DNA of 64,000 bases, taken from assembly GCF_963924675.1 (NCBI RefSeq), contig NC_089221.1, positions 91,947,835 to 92,011,834 of the forward strand, written 5' to 3'. Both the position numbers and the translations under genes were made by a program. This document shows positions 12,300 through 23,194 of the stretch, piece by piece; position 1 is the stretch's first letter; the number at the start of each line of letters is the position of its first letter. The notes under the pieces are model-generated. The model did not search any database, was not told where the DNA came from, and saw nothing but the letters and a program-made list of their open reading frames with translations. Origin of the DNA: Phocoena phocoena. Its lineage: Eukaryota > Chordata > Mammalia > Artiodactyla > Phocoenidae.

Positions 12300-12749
12300 A
12301 GAAGAATGTTTTTACCTCAGGGAAACTCAAGGCTGCAGGGCAGCTCTGATTCCAGGAGTCCACTGAATTTAATAGCCTCTTGAGTTTGAGAGGGATGGGA
12401 AATTTGGGCCTGTCTTTCATGTGATGGAGCATCTTAATCTTAATCTTTATTAAGAACATGCGGTGGCGGGGGGAGTTTGACGGTGAATTTACACCCTCAG
12501 TGTCGACTTTAGACTGATCAGGGAAAATGACCGCCCCACAGTCTTGTAAAATCTTAATGTACCATGAGAAGTGCACAGCGCTGCCTGATGTACAGTGTTC
12601 AGATTTGTCTTGACCTTCTTAAATTATGGAAAGCGGCTACTAGGAGGGAAGTTTTTTTGGTTTTGTTTTTTCATTTTTCTGCACAATTACTCAGGTGGCT
12701 TTTCCTGTTTCTTCTCTCCTCCTGGACCTGGGTCCTGTAATTACTATCG
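12300..12749. other. Upstream flank of the CpG island
   Basis: I see no repeat or exon. It is moderately AT-rich, with a gcggtggcggggggag run at about 12461. It may hold distal promoter elements, but none can be named. Confidence 0.4.
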
Positions 12750-13080
12750 CAGGGAGCTGGAAGGATGCCTGCTCTCCCGGCGAGGTCTCCTCTGCTCGGC
12801 CTCCTCCCTCGCCCCCCTGCCCCCGCCTTTTCTCTTTCTGGCCCCGCCTCCTCCGCTCACCCCGTAGCCAGCAGCTAGACAGCTGTATTCAATCAGAGCA
12901 CTTACAACTCCCGAGGATTCAAACGGGAAACTTCAGCGTGAAGTGCAGCCGCGCTCCGGCGCTCTCTTAGCTTGCTTTCTCTCCCCGGAACTCGAGATTT
13001 TCCTCGGCCCGCCGCCCTGGTTTCTTCGGGAAGCCCTCCAGGGAGGCCGGATCCTGCCGGGGTTGCCCTCCAGCCTGGTC

Positions 13081-13104
13081 ATGGGGGGCGGCGAGGCACC
13101 ATAG
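13081..13104 (+). other. uORF 1 in the probable MCC leader
   Basis: A seven-codon reading frame (MGGGEAP, then TAG) begins at an ATG in strong context, with G at -3 and G at +4. It is translated only if transcription starts upstream of 13081. It closes 303 bases before the MCC ATG, so reinitiation would be possible. Confidence 0.35.
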
Positions 13105-13198
13105 GAGACGCGAGGCGGCGCTGAGCGTGGCACTGCTTCGGGTCCCCGCGCCGGCCCGGCCGCTGCGAGCGCGCCTCGCTGCCCAGCCTTCTGCAGCA

Positions 13199-13213
13199 AT
13201 GGCTTGTCGGTGA
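13199..13213 (+). other. uORF 2 in the probable MCC leader
   Basis: A four-codon frame (MACR, then TGA) starts in strong context, with G at -3 and G at +4. It lies out of frame with MCC. Confidence 0.35.
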
Positions 13214-13287
13214 AACGCGAGCCGGCTCTGTTCCTTTTCGGAGTGCCTGCATCCTTCGTGTGGGCTTCACCACTGTCCTGGGTGAAA

Positions 13288-13299
13288 ATGGCTGTCTAG
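13288..13299 (+). other. uORF 3, minimal, strong Kozak context
   Basis: The frame is only ATG-GCT-GTC-TAG, with A at -3 and G at +4. It has the strongest start context in the leader and is in register with the MCC frame but closed by its own stop. Such minimal uORFs commonly lower translation of the main frame. Confidence 0.4.
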
Positions 13300-13305
13300 A
13301 CTAAA

Positions 13306-13347
13306 ATGTGCCAGAGGGGACCAAGCAGTGGATATCCAGCCTGCTAA
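13306..13347 (+). other. uORF 4 in the probable MCC leader
   Basis: A 13-codon frame (MCQRGPSSGYPAC, then TAA) in adequate context, with A at -3 and T at +4. It is in register with MCC, so its TAA is the in-frame stop that prevents an N-terminal extension of the main protein within this exon. Confidence 0.4.
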
Positions 13348-13407
13348 ACCCAACTCGTAAGCGCCGAGACCTGGAGGAGGAGGAGCTCGGCTCTGAAAAG
13401 TGCAGTC

Positions 13408-13464
13408 ATGAATTCTGGAGTTGCCATGAAATATGGAAACGACAACTCGGCCGAGCTGAGTGAG
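13408..13464 (+). CDS. MCC: MCC first coding exon (short isoform), partial CDS
   Basis: The exon encodes MNSGVAMKYGNDNSAELSE and then meets a consensus donor (gag|gtaaga), so it ends between codons (phase 0). The residues match what I recall of the N-terminus of the roughly 829-residue isoform of MCC, whose next exon starts with Leu-His-Ser. MCC is a coiled-coil protein of the cytoplasm and cell cortex. It dampens beta-catenin signalling, binds PDZ proteins such as Scribble through its C-terminus, and lies near APC in other mammals. The start is the first ATG after an in-frame TAA at 13345-13347; its context is moderate (G at -3, A at +4), and Met7 is a second in-frame ATG. Residue 13 is Asn where I recall Ser in human. 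Only 19 codons are here; the remaining exons lie beyond the window. The identification rests on a short peptide but agrees with the donor and CpG island. Confidence 0.9.
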
Positions 13465-13465
13465 G

Positions 13466-14774
13466 TAAGAAGCAGCTGAGGTCGGGAGCTCTGGTTTCTT
13501 AGGCATTTGCTTTGCGACAAATCCCCCTCCCTCCCCGTCTCCCACTTTTCTACACGCCACCCGCCTCGCGCTCCCAGTCTGGAGGCGGCACAATTAAAGA
13601 TAAATAGATTTTCTGGATCTTGTTTTAACTTGTTGTGCTACTCAGGAAATGACCTGAACTGGCTTGATATTTCAGTCTGAGACGAGTGGCTTAAAAAAGA
13701 AACAAGCTCTCCCCGCGTCGCCAAGGCGTTTTATTCTCAGTGGTCTGGGTGCCCTGTCCATTCCCACCCCACTTCCTCCAATGTATGTATCACATAAGCT
13801 TTCGTAGTCGGCAGAATACATGGGGATCCCAGCTGAGCTTAATCTGATGGTGAGTAAATTGGTGGGGCCGGGGAGCTCATCGGAGTACTGAGTCGGCCGC
13901 AGGCTCCCACGTGTGATGCGTTTGGTTCAGTTCATGCAAGGTGGTCTTTTCCTTGGCTGAGACGAATGACCCGCGTTGGGGAGGAGAGTGGAGAGGAAGC
14001 ACATCAAAGCGGCTTAGAACTTTATTTCCTGCCCGGGACTGGACTCCTGAGTCTTTGAGGCAAGCGCACTTGCAGTTCCTGGCTCTCACAGTAGCAATCC
14101 ACTTGAGTGCTGGAGACCAGCTTTGAGATTAAGGCGACATCAAACGGTGTGCAAGTATATGAGCGGTCAGGTGCTGGAGGCCACCTTTTTTAATGACCGT
14201 AGGGATGCCTCTGGCACATTCTCCCCACCACCACCACCCCACCCCGCAGGCTTTGAATACCTGAAAAGTGTGATGGGAAACCCACAGAACGATGCTCTGA
14301 AGAGGAGGAAATCTGTCTGCAGCAGGAGGCTTGGTGGCTGGGGGTTTTCCTCTTAGCATCATCACTGAGTCATTCATGGGGCGACGTGGTCTGTGCTTCT
14401 TGAGTATGGCTGAAGAGAGAAAAGGCGCCGTATAAAGACAGCAGAAGGCAGATAGAGGTGATGTCAGATGACCGACAGTGAAGGGAAAAAGAAAGGATGG
14501 AGCCCTCTTTGAGGGGTGAGGGCTGGTGCTGGGGAAGCGAGGGGGGTGTAAGATGGGGGAAATCCGAGCAGGTCTGTGGCTGGTATCCAGCAGTGAATAC
14601 AGTCAGCCCCTGCCTGGTGCTCTAAGTGTCTTGGTGCTGAGCCTTCCCTGCTCCAGTTTGAGATGGCATTTTGAGATGTTGGCCAAATGAGGTAGAGGCA
14701 TTTCCTAATCCCTGTGGTTTTCCCTGTGATGTAGAAAGCTGGGGAGATGCTGAGAGTGAGAGCTTCACTTAAAA
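13466..14774. other. Repeat-poor 5' part of intron 1
   Basis: The first 1.3 kb of the intron has no recognisable repeat and stays fairly GC-rich. A C-rich tract at 14220-14248 reads as repeated GGGG/GGTGG on the minus strand. First-intron sequence next to a CpG island often carries regulatory sites, but none is proven here. Confidence 0.4.
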
Positions 14775-14885
14775 ATGGGAGGTGGGGGAAGAGGCTCAGA
14801 GACCTAAGTGAATTTTGCCAATTTTACATGCAGGGAGAGGTTTCAGATCTAAAACAGAACCCACGACCCTACTCCATTAATAACA
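14775..14885 (+). mobile_element. MIR SINE fragment
   Basis: Follows the MIR core order, from gaagaggctcagagacctaa to acccacgaccctactcc. Old and decayed. Confidence 0.5.
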
Positions 14886-17704
14886 CTGTTAGGAGAAGCC
14901 TTTGATTTCTCAGGACGTTTAAGAATAAGCAACTAAAGGCACGTATCCTGCAGAGTCTCTGCCAGGTCCTTCACATTGTTTGTTTCTGTGTGGCAGCTTT
15001 AACTCTCTGTCACCTGAAGTGTGCTATTCAGGTACCTTTGCTCAAAAATGAATCACAGATTTAGGATGAAGGTGGTTAGAAGGCTGAAGAGAGAGAGAGG
15101 GGAGGCCAGGATTGACTTGAAGAGCACTGGCACGGTCAGCGGGTGCATTAGATTAGCTGAGAGTATCTGTGAAACTCAGGTGGGAACTAAAACTCTCCAT
15201 TCTTTGCCTTGTTTTATCCACTCCTTAAGTGTTCCTTGGAAACTTGTGGCCAGGTGAAAGAGCTGAGGGTGTTTCGTGGCCCCTGCTTTAGTTGGAGCTG
15301 TAGTACTAGAGCATTATAGGACTTAGTTTTGTCCCTAAGAAAGTAAACAAGTTTCTGCCCCAACTGTGTCCTTCACCACGTTTTCTGCCTCTTGCCCTCT
15401 TTCCAGCCTTCTTTCTAGGTTCAGTGATTTAGTTGCCACTCCATCCTCCGGGTCTTGAGTTTCCCTGCAGATTGAGTAATTGCAGTGGAGTGTAAGGATA
15501 GTTATTTTTAGTTTTTTACATATCTTCAATTAGGGTATATGTAAAGAGAATTTGTAAGCGAAGGGGAGATGTGTGATTCATACCCTGTGGACCCTAAATC
15601 TCAGTTCACTTCATCATGGGCAACAGTTGTAGCATTTGCCTTTTCTATAATATCCATAGGGCAGTATCCATATGAATACTGAATACAGAATATAGTGTAC
15701 TGAATATAGATCTGAATACAGTTAATTTGTATTTCTCACATAGGGTCTATGATGTAGAGTTTCTTCTTTTCACTGTAATTTTTCTCTTAAACACTGGTTT
15801 TACTTTAATGTCCTGGGGGGCAAAGCTGCCATTCTCTTTTCGTGGTCGGTTCCTCCTTCTCACCTGAAAGCAGAGCTAATAAAAACCCCCTTTGGTGCCA
15901 TAGCTCTTATTGGTGCTCTTATTTGGTGCTCAGGAGCCTCAAAGCTGTCTGGAGGTCACCGTAGGGTCAGATTCAACCTGATGCTCACCAGGCGTTTCAG
16001 GGGCAGGAAGAATTGTGAAAGGGCCTAGCATTATCCTGGGTATCGTAAACAAGAGTCCTCTCTCATTGGTGTTGACTTGTGAGCTTACCCCTTCTACAAA
16101 GGTTCTCTCTCCACAGGAGTCATTGACTCTTTGACAGTACTGTTGACACTGACGCCACAACATCCTAAACAAGGGGGAGTGACTGGAATCAATTTCTTGC
16201 TGTAATCTGCTTGTCCTGTTCGTGAAAGCAGCTAGCTTTGGTCAGCAGTTGAGGTGCTGAGCTCCGCCTGCAGTGCTCCAGGAATGCTTGGGTGCAAGAA
16301 AGGCAGGAGGGATTTGGGTGTGAGGGATACATGATAAGGAGACCTAGCTGGGTATTGCGCATGAGGTGTCCACGGTATGCTTGAGGGCTTTAAAATGGAA
16401 AAACAGGAAATTCATGAATGTGTTCCTTTTGTGTCTTTATTTTGAACAATAGCTCTTTAAGATCCTGTGAGATGATTACAACAGACAGTAAAATTGTTTC
16501 AACCTATGAACATTCAAAATATTTTTATTTATCAATGACCACAAATGGTTTTATCAGGTCTAAACACTTTAACCAAAGTGAACTAGTCCTTAGCGTTGAC
16601 AACAGTACTACAAAAGGAAAATTGAGAAGCATAAATTGGCTATTCTTTTTTCTTGGCTAATAGCTCGCCTTGTCAAAGACTCAAAGGGTATTTTTCTTTT
16701 CCGAATGTGAGGTTAAGAAAGGACTTCAACATCAGCCAGATCAGAAGTATTTAGAAAATTAAATGTTTGACTTTCAGGCTCCCTCCCCCACGATCAAGAA
16801 GCTGAGTAGACACACTTTCAGTCGCGTTAGATTAAATTCTCCCAAACCGTGTCAAGGGAAGGCCACTAAATCTCTTTCCTCGTCGCCATGGCTTTTCCAT
16901 CAGCAGTTAGTTCTGTTTGTCTTGGTAAAACTTGTGGGACCAGTATGTAGCTGAACCTTATTTTACTGTCACAATCACATTTCTTGGTTCTTAGAATAAT
17001 TTAGACGTTAGGAAGAGGTCTTAAGGTGCAGCGTTATGAGGGTATGACTTGAATTTACTCATCTTCACAAAATAGCTGTGGACTGGATCTGTTTGCCTGG
17101 TAGACAGCTGCCTAGTTATGTAGCAAACTAAAAATTTATATTTAAGGGTTTGTTCTTTGCTGGGAATAACTAAAACCTCTTGTCCAAAGCAATCAACGTA
17201 TATCCTTTGCTTTTTAAACATTAAGCAATGAATAGGTAAAATTCTCCCATCACTATTTACTTTGAAACCTCTGTTGCCCCAGAAAATCATATTTTCCTTA
17301 CTCTGTCCTTCTTTCTTTATTCAAAGCCTCTTTCATAAGATTTACTCCACTCCTGAATGCAAGCTATAGAGGCAACTTTTCATGCTTTCACCATTCACTT
17401 GTTGCGTGGCTACTGAAACCCACATCTCTGTTGATACTCTTTAATTAAGAAGTGAATTTATATAGGAGAAAATTGTTCTCTAGATAGATTATCTTGTATG
17501 ACTGTCTTTAAGTGGCCGTCTCACAGATGTACTTGCTCTAAACCATGAAGTTACAAAATATCAGGGTTGGCAGAGACTGAGATCACCTGGTATTCCCACA
17601 CCCATTTCTACTTCTTTATACTCCTCTGTCATGGAATCACGCTTCATTTAATGAGTTGTTTAATGTCTGTCTTAGATACAGACCATAAGCATCAGAATAA
17701 CAGT
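14886..17704. other. About 2.8 kb of intron without recognised features
   Basis: No exon, RNA gene or clear repeat. The short frames at 15021-15257, 16418-16660 and 17021-17290 carry no recognisable domain. Confidence 0.4.
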
Positions 17705-17765
17705 GTCACAGCCTGTCACAGAGGCTGGCACATAGTAGGTGTTCTACAAATGTTTGAATGAACAC
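17705..17765 (+). mobile_element. L2 3' tip
   Basis: The sequence around ggctggcacatagtaggtg and the gtttgaatgaa end matches the conserved L2 3' terminus. Confidence 0.6.
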
Positions 17766-17837
17766 CTTGCCTCTTCTCTCCCTTTCCCTTTTTATAAACA
17801 TCAAATTTGAGAAAGTGATTTATTTAAGTGCTTGGTC

Positions 17838-18275
17838 TGAGGCTTTTTTGGCTATCGATGGCTGTGTAACAAACTACCCCCCAAATTTAGAGGCTTAAAA
17901 TAACAATCTTATTTGTTCATGGTTTTTCAGTTTGGGGCAGAGCTGAGGGTGGGAAGACTTGTGTCTGTGACCCCCAGCTAGACGATCCACTTCCAAAATG
18001 GCTTAGTTCCATGGCTGGCAAGCAGCTGCTGGCTGTGGACTGGGAGATCACCTCACTTCTCTTCTACACGGGTCTGCCCAGGTACTGCTTGGGTTTTCCT
18101 CTCAGCATGGCAGCTGGGTTCCAAGGAGGGGGTGGAAGCTGTCAGTTCTTTTAAAATGTAGGACTGAAATTGGCACAGGGTCATGTCTATGTGTTCTGTT
18201 GGTTAAAACAGCTATATGCTTAGCCCAGATTCAAAGGGGTGAAGAAATAGATCCCACCTCTTCAAGGGGGATGTG
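17838..18275 (+). mobile_element. Old interspersed repeat, family unresolved
   Basis: The start (ctgtgtaacaaactacccc, then gaggcttaaaataac) and the later cagctgggttccaagg region match a widespread old mammalian repeat that I know by sight. I cannot assign it firmly to an LTR or DNA-transposon family. Confidence 0.45.
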
Positions 18276-18439
18276 ATAAAGAATTTGCAACCATTTTTAA
18301 TCTACTCCAGAGGCCACAAAACAAGAGCCATGTCTAAAACCCTGATCTCTTAATTCCCAATGGCTGGCAGTAGTTTTTGTCATTTTATTTTGTCAATTTA
18401 GCTGTTAATTTATTGGTTTGTAATAACTAACACATTCTA

Positions 18440-18622
18440 AGCATTTCCCAGGTATTGACATGCTTAATTATCAAAAACTCTGTGAGATACATGCTGTTAT
18501 GCCCATGTTACAGGTGGAGAAATTAAGGCATAAAGAAGTGAAAACCCTTACCAAGATTGCACGGACTATTAATGGTGACCTCAAGATTTGAGGCCAGGTA
18601 GTCTTTCTCCAGAGTCTGCCAT
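18440..18622 (+). mobile_element. MIR SINE
   Basis: Follows the MIR consensus through aactctgtgagatacatgct, gcccatgttacaggtggaga and the aggccaggtagtctttctcc end. Confidence 0.7.
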
Positions 18623-18666
18623 TCCTCCACTGTTTCCTTTCATTGGTTCCTGTTACTGCTCTCAGC

Positions 18667-19120
18667 CTTTTTTTTTTTTTTTTTTAGTTCATAATTTTCT
18701 TTATTCTCAATTACAACTTCACAGTACTTCATTTGGTAAATATACCGTAGTTTATTCAACTGGACTTCTCTGTCTAGATATTTTTTTTTTTTTTTTTTGC
18801 GGTACGCGGGCCTCTCACTGTTGTGGCCTCTCCCATTGTGGAGCACAGGCTCCGGATGCGCAGGCTCAGTGGCCATGACTCACGGGCCCAGCCACTCCGC
18901 AGCATGTGGGATCTTCCCGGACCGGGGCACGAACCCGTGTCCCCTGCATTGGCAGGCGTACTCTCAACCACTGCGCCACCAGGGAAGCCCTCTGTCTAGA
19001 TATTTAGGCCTGCAATATTTGGCAATTACAAATAATGCTGAAATCTTCCCACATGAGTTTTTTTTATTGGTAAGGATCTTTCTTCAGAGTGAATTCCTAG
19101 AAGAGTCATTTCTGTGCTCT
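18667..19120 (-). mobile_element. Old L1 fragment split by a SINE
   Basis: A reversed old L1: the poly(T) at about 18668-18685 is followed by 3' sequence that continues after the SINE at 18784-18990 (aattacaaataatgctgaaa). No coding capacity remains. Confidence 0.6.
18784..18990 (-). mobile_element. CHR-2 SINE with 15-bp TSD
   Basis: A full-length reverse copy with a poly(T) tail. A perfect duplication, tctgtctagatattt, lies at 18769-18783 and 18991-19005. It inserted into the older L1 fragment. Confidence 0.95.
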
Positions 19121-21269
19121 CAGCTTTTGATCACATATTCCTAGGAGGGAGTATTCTATCTAATAAGCCTGTTTAACTTGATTTGTATTATAATCTCTAT
19201 GCAATACCCAGATAAATGTTTTTGATAAGAGTGGTGTGAATATGCTCGTTGCTGTCACCTTCAAGTGGCTGAAGAATTGTAGACATTGATTTTCTAGAGC
19301 AGATTTGTTAATAAGGAATCGGGCAGTCATGATCCAGGAAGGGCTTCCTTCTGTTACCATTTACTGCAAGGGAGATAGAGGCGCCATGACCTCTGTTCCA
19401 CTGCCTGTGTGCTCTGAGGCGTCTGAGGAATTAGTGCTACAGTATTTGAGGTGCCAGATGAGAATAAGATTTCCCTCGTGACAAGAATTAGGGTTCTCTT
19501 ACCCCTGCAGGTGGGGCTCTAGGCTTCTACAGCGGTTGGCTAAATCACTGTGGGGCTGCAGAGCGCTGAGTTTGATGAAAAAGCCGATGAAGTGGGCGGC
19601 CAGGGCTGTGTGGCAAGGCAGCTGCTGGTGGCTTGGTCCTGAGGAAGCAGGTGCTGAAAGGGCCTGCAAGACCCTGAGTGGAGTCCAGTGGGCGGGGTCA
19701 GTAGATGAAGCATGGCTGGAACCAGGTGGTAGTCAAGAAACAGGGGAAGGAGCAGTGGGATGTGAGGGGAGGAGGTTAGTCAAAGACCAGGCAGGAGACC
19801 AGGAACTGAGATGGCCACCGACCTGAAAGCAGAGAGAGAACCTTGATTCTGAAGAAGTGCTTTGTCCAGACAGGAAGTTTTAAAATTAATCCCAGGACTT
19901 TTCATGCTGATGAATTATTTACAGGACTATGGCTGCCAGATTTGAGGTGCCAGAACTTTGAGTGGAGGCACCCATCCAGAGTAGGGAATATGATGGTGAT
20001 ACTCAGGAAATAAACTCAAGGTGCTGTTTTAACAGCTGCCTGAAGCTAATTTACCCAGTGCATGTCATGTGGAAGGCTTCCTCCAAAGCCAGACTGTAAT
20101 TGGAAAATAAAAACTGCATTTACGGAAAGATTAAGAAGTTGTTGATGAACAAAGATTGCAAATTTAGGTTTTGATCCAAGGAATCAAATTTCAGAAAACC
20201 AAGATTACGACGTTTTAAGTAAACTCCAGATTCTGGGAAAGAGGTTTATGTTGGCGAGATTACAGAATCAGACAAGCTAAAAAAAGACACAGAAAATTGA
20301 TAGTAGTTAGGATGTGGATTTTTACATCTGCGAGGGGGTGGCATGGCACAGATAAATTATTTGCAATTATTTTCTCATCTCCCCCAACCACATCTGAATT
20401 CCTAGCAGTGGCCATCTTTCATTCTTGAAAGAAACAAGAAGAGAATAACCTGGATTATGCAGATAAAAAGAAGTTCAATTTATAGAGCAACTATTTACTG
20501 GGACCACAAAGCTGTCCTCTCTTTCTAGCAAATGTCCTTTTTCTCTTGCTGAACAGAAACAGCCAAAATTCATTCATGGGGGAATAGAAACCACCTTTTG
20601 GAAGGTTTGCACTATTATAAGGAGTGACTGAGGCTATAACGCACTTTATATATGTAAGTCTTTCAAGATATTTTTGAAACTCAGCAGAGAAGTTAAACTT
20701 TGAGACAATTTAGGAAAAAAAAATTCAGCATTAGCAGCTGTTGATTCTACTTGTCATGCAAAAAGCTGTAGGTTAGGGTTGTTAACTTTGTAAATAGCAA
20801 TCAAAGTCTGTTGGGCTGGAAAAATCGCACGGTAAAGCTACTCAATGCCTTGGCTGGTGGGATATTTTGAGGCAGATTGCTTGTCAGGAGGTTTGATCAG
20901 TGCTTGGAACACATGATGGGACATATGGGGCCCGAGATGCAAATGCATCTTAAGCCAAAGGCTGTGGTGTTCCATCACCTGAGAACAGAAAGTTTCAGAA
21001 AGCCTCAGTGTGTGTGCATGTCAGTGAACGACTCCAGCTGGATTTGTGAGAAATATTGAAGTAGTTGTCAAGGGAAGAATGCCAACGTGAAAAAAGATGG
21101 CCTGTCAATTAGAAAAGCAATGGAGTCCTCTGGTTGGTTGCAGGGTAGGAGTGGGAGTAATTGCTTGTCCCTGTTTCCTGTGGGTTGTGTGGACTTGTCC
21201 ATAGAATACATGGCACACTTGCGATGACTTCTTGCTTCAGCCTGGGTCCCTCTCAACCTCCCAGATTAG
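19121..21269. other. Repeat-poor intron block
   Basis: About 2.1 kb with no recognised repeat or exon. The frame at 19536-19826 lies in locally GC-rich sequence but has no domain and no flanking splice pair that I can defend. Confidence 0.4.
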
Positions 21270-21440
21270 TTGTCCTTCCCTCATCTGTGTTCACAACACT
21301 TACTTTAATTATCCACAGCCTCCCTGGGAGACCGTGCGATCTTTGAAGGCAGGGACAGAGTGAAACCCATCACAGTATTGCCAGTACCTAGCCAATGTGT
21401 GACACAGGGCAACCATAGACTTCAAATTTACTTGTTGGAC
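21270..21440 (+). mobile_element. L2 3' fragment
   Basis: Decayed L2 3' UTR with gaaggcagggacagagtg and a cctagccaatgtgtgacaca end. Confidence 0.55.
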
Positions 21441-21584
21441 CGAACAGCAGTCGCCATTATAGTGTGACAGATGTGTTGGATTGATCACTTATATATTTTG
21501 GTTAAAGGACGCATTTGAGGAAACTTAACTTGGTCATTATTACTGTAACTTACTCTCTATTCCTACTTCATTTTTCTGTTCAGC

Positions 21585-22090
21585 AAACACTGTGTGCCTT
21601 CTGTATGCCAGGTGCTGTTCTTAGGTGTGGGGATACAGAAACAAAACTGATGTAGTCCCTGTTTTAATGGATACTACATTCTAGAGGGAGACAGACAATA
21701 CATGTGACAGATGTATGTGGTGGTGATGAAGAGGTAATGGTGATGAAGAGATCCAGTGGTGATGAAGAGGAGGAAAGACGAATGAAAGAGGGAGGGATGC
21801 TATTTTACTGATCAGGGAAGACCTGTCTGCAGGAATCTTTGAACTGAGACCTGAATGCAAGGAGGGATAGAGCCATGCAAAGATGAGGATGATTATTTCA
21901 GGCCTTGAGACTGATAAGGGTCAAGGTGTCAGAGGCAAGAGCATGCATGGTGTGTGTCAGCAAGGAGGAGACCTGGCTGGGAGTGCAGTGAGCAAGGGGA
22001 GAGCAGAAGGAGGTGAGGTCTAGTTCTGGCTAGATCACCTATATTCTTGTAGGCTTTGGAGAAGAATCTGGATTTCTCTGGAATGATTTG
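21585..22090 (-). mobile_element. L2/CR1-clade LINE 3' fragment
   Basis: Read on + it starts near gtatgccaggtgctgttctt and continues with ggatacagaaacaaaactg, cattctagagggagacagac and cagggaagacctgtctgc. This is the reversed order of an old L2-like 3' region. Confidence 0.6.
21721..21769. repeat. Triplicated 13-mer tggtgatgaagag
   Basis: Three identical copies of tggtgatgaagag begin at 21721, 21738 and 21757, spaced by 4 and 6 other bases. It is a local expansion inside the old LINE fragment. Confidence 0.9.
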
Positions 22091-22125
22091 AAAATATGCC
22101 TGAGTTGATTTTTTTAAAATCCTTT

Positions 22126-22128
<3 letters not shown>

Positions 22129-22163
<35 letters not shown>
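22129..22163. repeat. (TG)n microsatellite
   Basis: About 17 uninterrupted TG units, likely polymorphic in length. Confidence 0.97.
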
Positions 22164-22166
<3 letters not shown>

Positions 22167-22877
22167 ATTGTGGAGCAGGGGAAGGGAGATATCCTCGGAA
22201 AGAGGAGGAGCTAGCAAAGAAACCTGGAAAGTTGTGCCCCAAAAGCCAATGAAAGGAAAGGGTAGAGTGATCAGTCAGATGCTTCTCCTTTTGTTTCCTT
22301 CACTCTTAAAGCCTGTGCATAGTCCCAAACTTTCAAATGGTGTCATTTTCTACAAGCAGAAACAATTGTTATATGCATTAAAAACAAACTATAATTATTT
22401 TGGGGCATCTTCAGAGTATGTGAGTGTATTTTCCCCTTAAAAGGAATGGTTTAAAGAACTAAGTGATGTGGCCACTGGCCAAGAAGGATTTGAAAACTGC
22501 CATCCCTTCCCTGATGGATGGTTCGGTGTTGATGGATGCTGATGATGTAGAATATAGGTGGGTTCGGAATTAGGAAAACTGAACTCTGTTTTCCACTCTC
22601 ACTTGGACCCATTTCCTTCCTCTCTTTGTAATCACTGATTTTATTTTTTTAATGAACTTTTGTATCCAGTTTATTGATTTATAACCAATATAGCTCCAAG
22701 GAACCTGGAATGCTGAGACCTTTTTTCTTATTGAAAAGGTATTTGGCAGTCAGATTATGACCAGAAAGATTCCAGGTAAGCTTGGAATTAGACAAGGGAG
22801 ATTGTCTAATTCTGTTGGGTGGTGCCATTAAGCTATTCTTTGATTTGCAGTTTATTTTATCCAAACCATTTGTACGA
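22164..22877. other. No gene seen
   Basis: Unassigned intron sequence with no recognisable repeat or exon. Confidence 0.4.
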
Positions 22878-22955
22878 CTGATGAGGAAACTGAGGCATAA
22901 AGAAGGCTGGCTAGCAGCAGAGGGGGAAGTGTAGAACTCAGATTTTTTTCCTTAA
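22878..22955 (+). mobile_element. MIR SINE fragment
   Basis: The MIR core gatgaggaaactgaggcata is followed by a decayed agcagcagagggggaag segment. Confidence 0.6.
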
Positions 22956-23194
22956 CTCTCAGGGATAATTTTTCCTCTTCTACCTCAACTTCCTCAATTT
23001 CTATATCACAGGATTTGTTTTAAAGTGTGTGTTTTATAACAGTCTGTAATTATTTTAAAAGGTGGAAGTCCTAATTCTTCAGTATTCTCATATACATAGG
23101 ACATGACTACTGATGACACTATTAAAATAATTGGAAGAATTTATTTTTAGCTCTGTGATTTTTGGGTATATTGTAATAGTCTGCGCCCTTCTGT

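Larger units (their letters stand above)
12750..13465 (+). promoter_or_regulatory. MCC: CpG-island promoter and 5' leader of MCC exon 1
   Basis: GC content and CpG density rise sharply here against the AT-rich flanks and are highest at about 12940-13200. Two Sp1-type GC boxes read on the minus strand (CCCCGCC at 12821-12827 and 12842-12848), and there is no TATA box near the likely start. This is the usual architecture of a broad, TATA-less mammalian promoter. The transcription start cannot be fixed from sequence; anything from about 12880 to 13280 is possible. The leader ends at the MCC start codon at 13408. I recognised no repeat within it, unlike the sequence on either side. Confidence 0.8.

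Noticed and set aside
11875..12576. 233-codon minus-strand frame, the longest in the window
   Set aside because: It reads straight through the CHR-2 SINE at 12092-12299, whose consensus is open in this frame. The flanks have no coding character.
12933..13593. Minus-strand open frames of 64-108 codons across the CpG island
   Set aside because: GC-rich DNA has few stops. The frames overlap the MCC promoter and exon in antisense, are rich in Arg, Pro and Gly, and have no domain.
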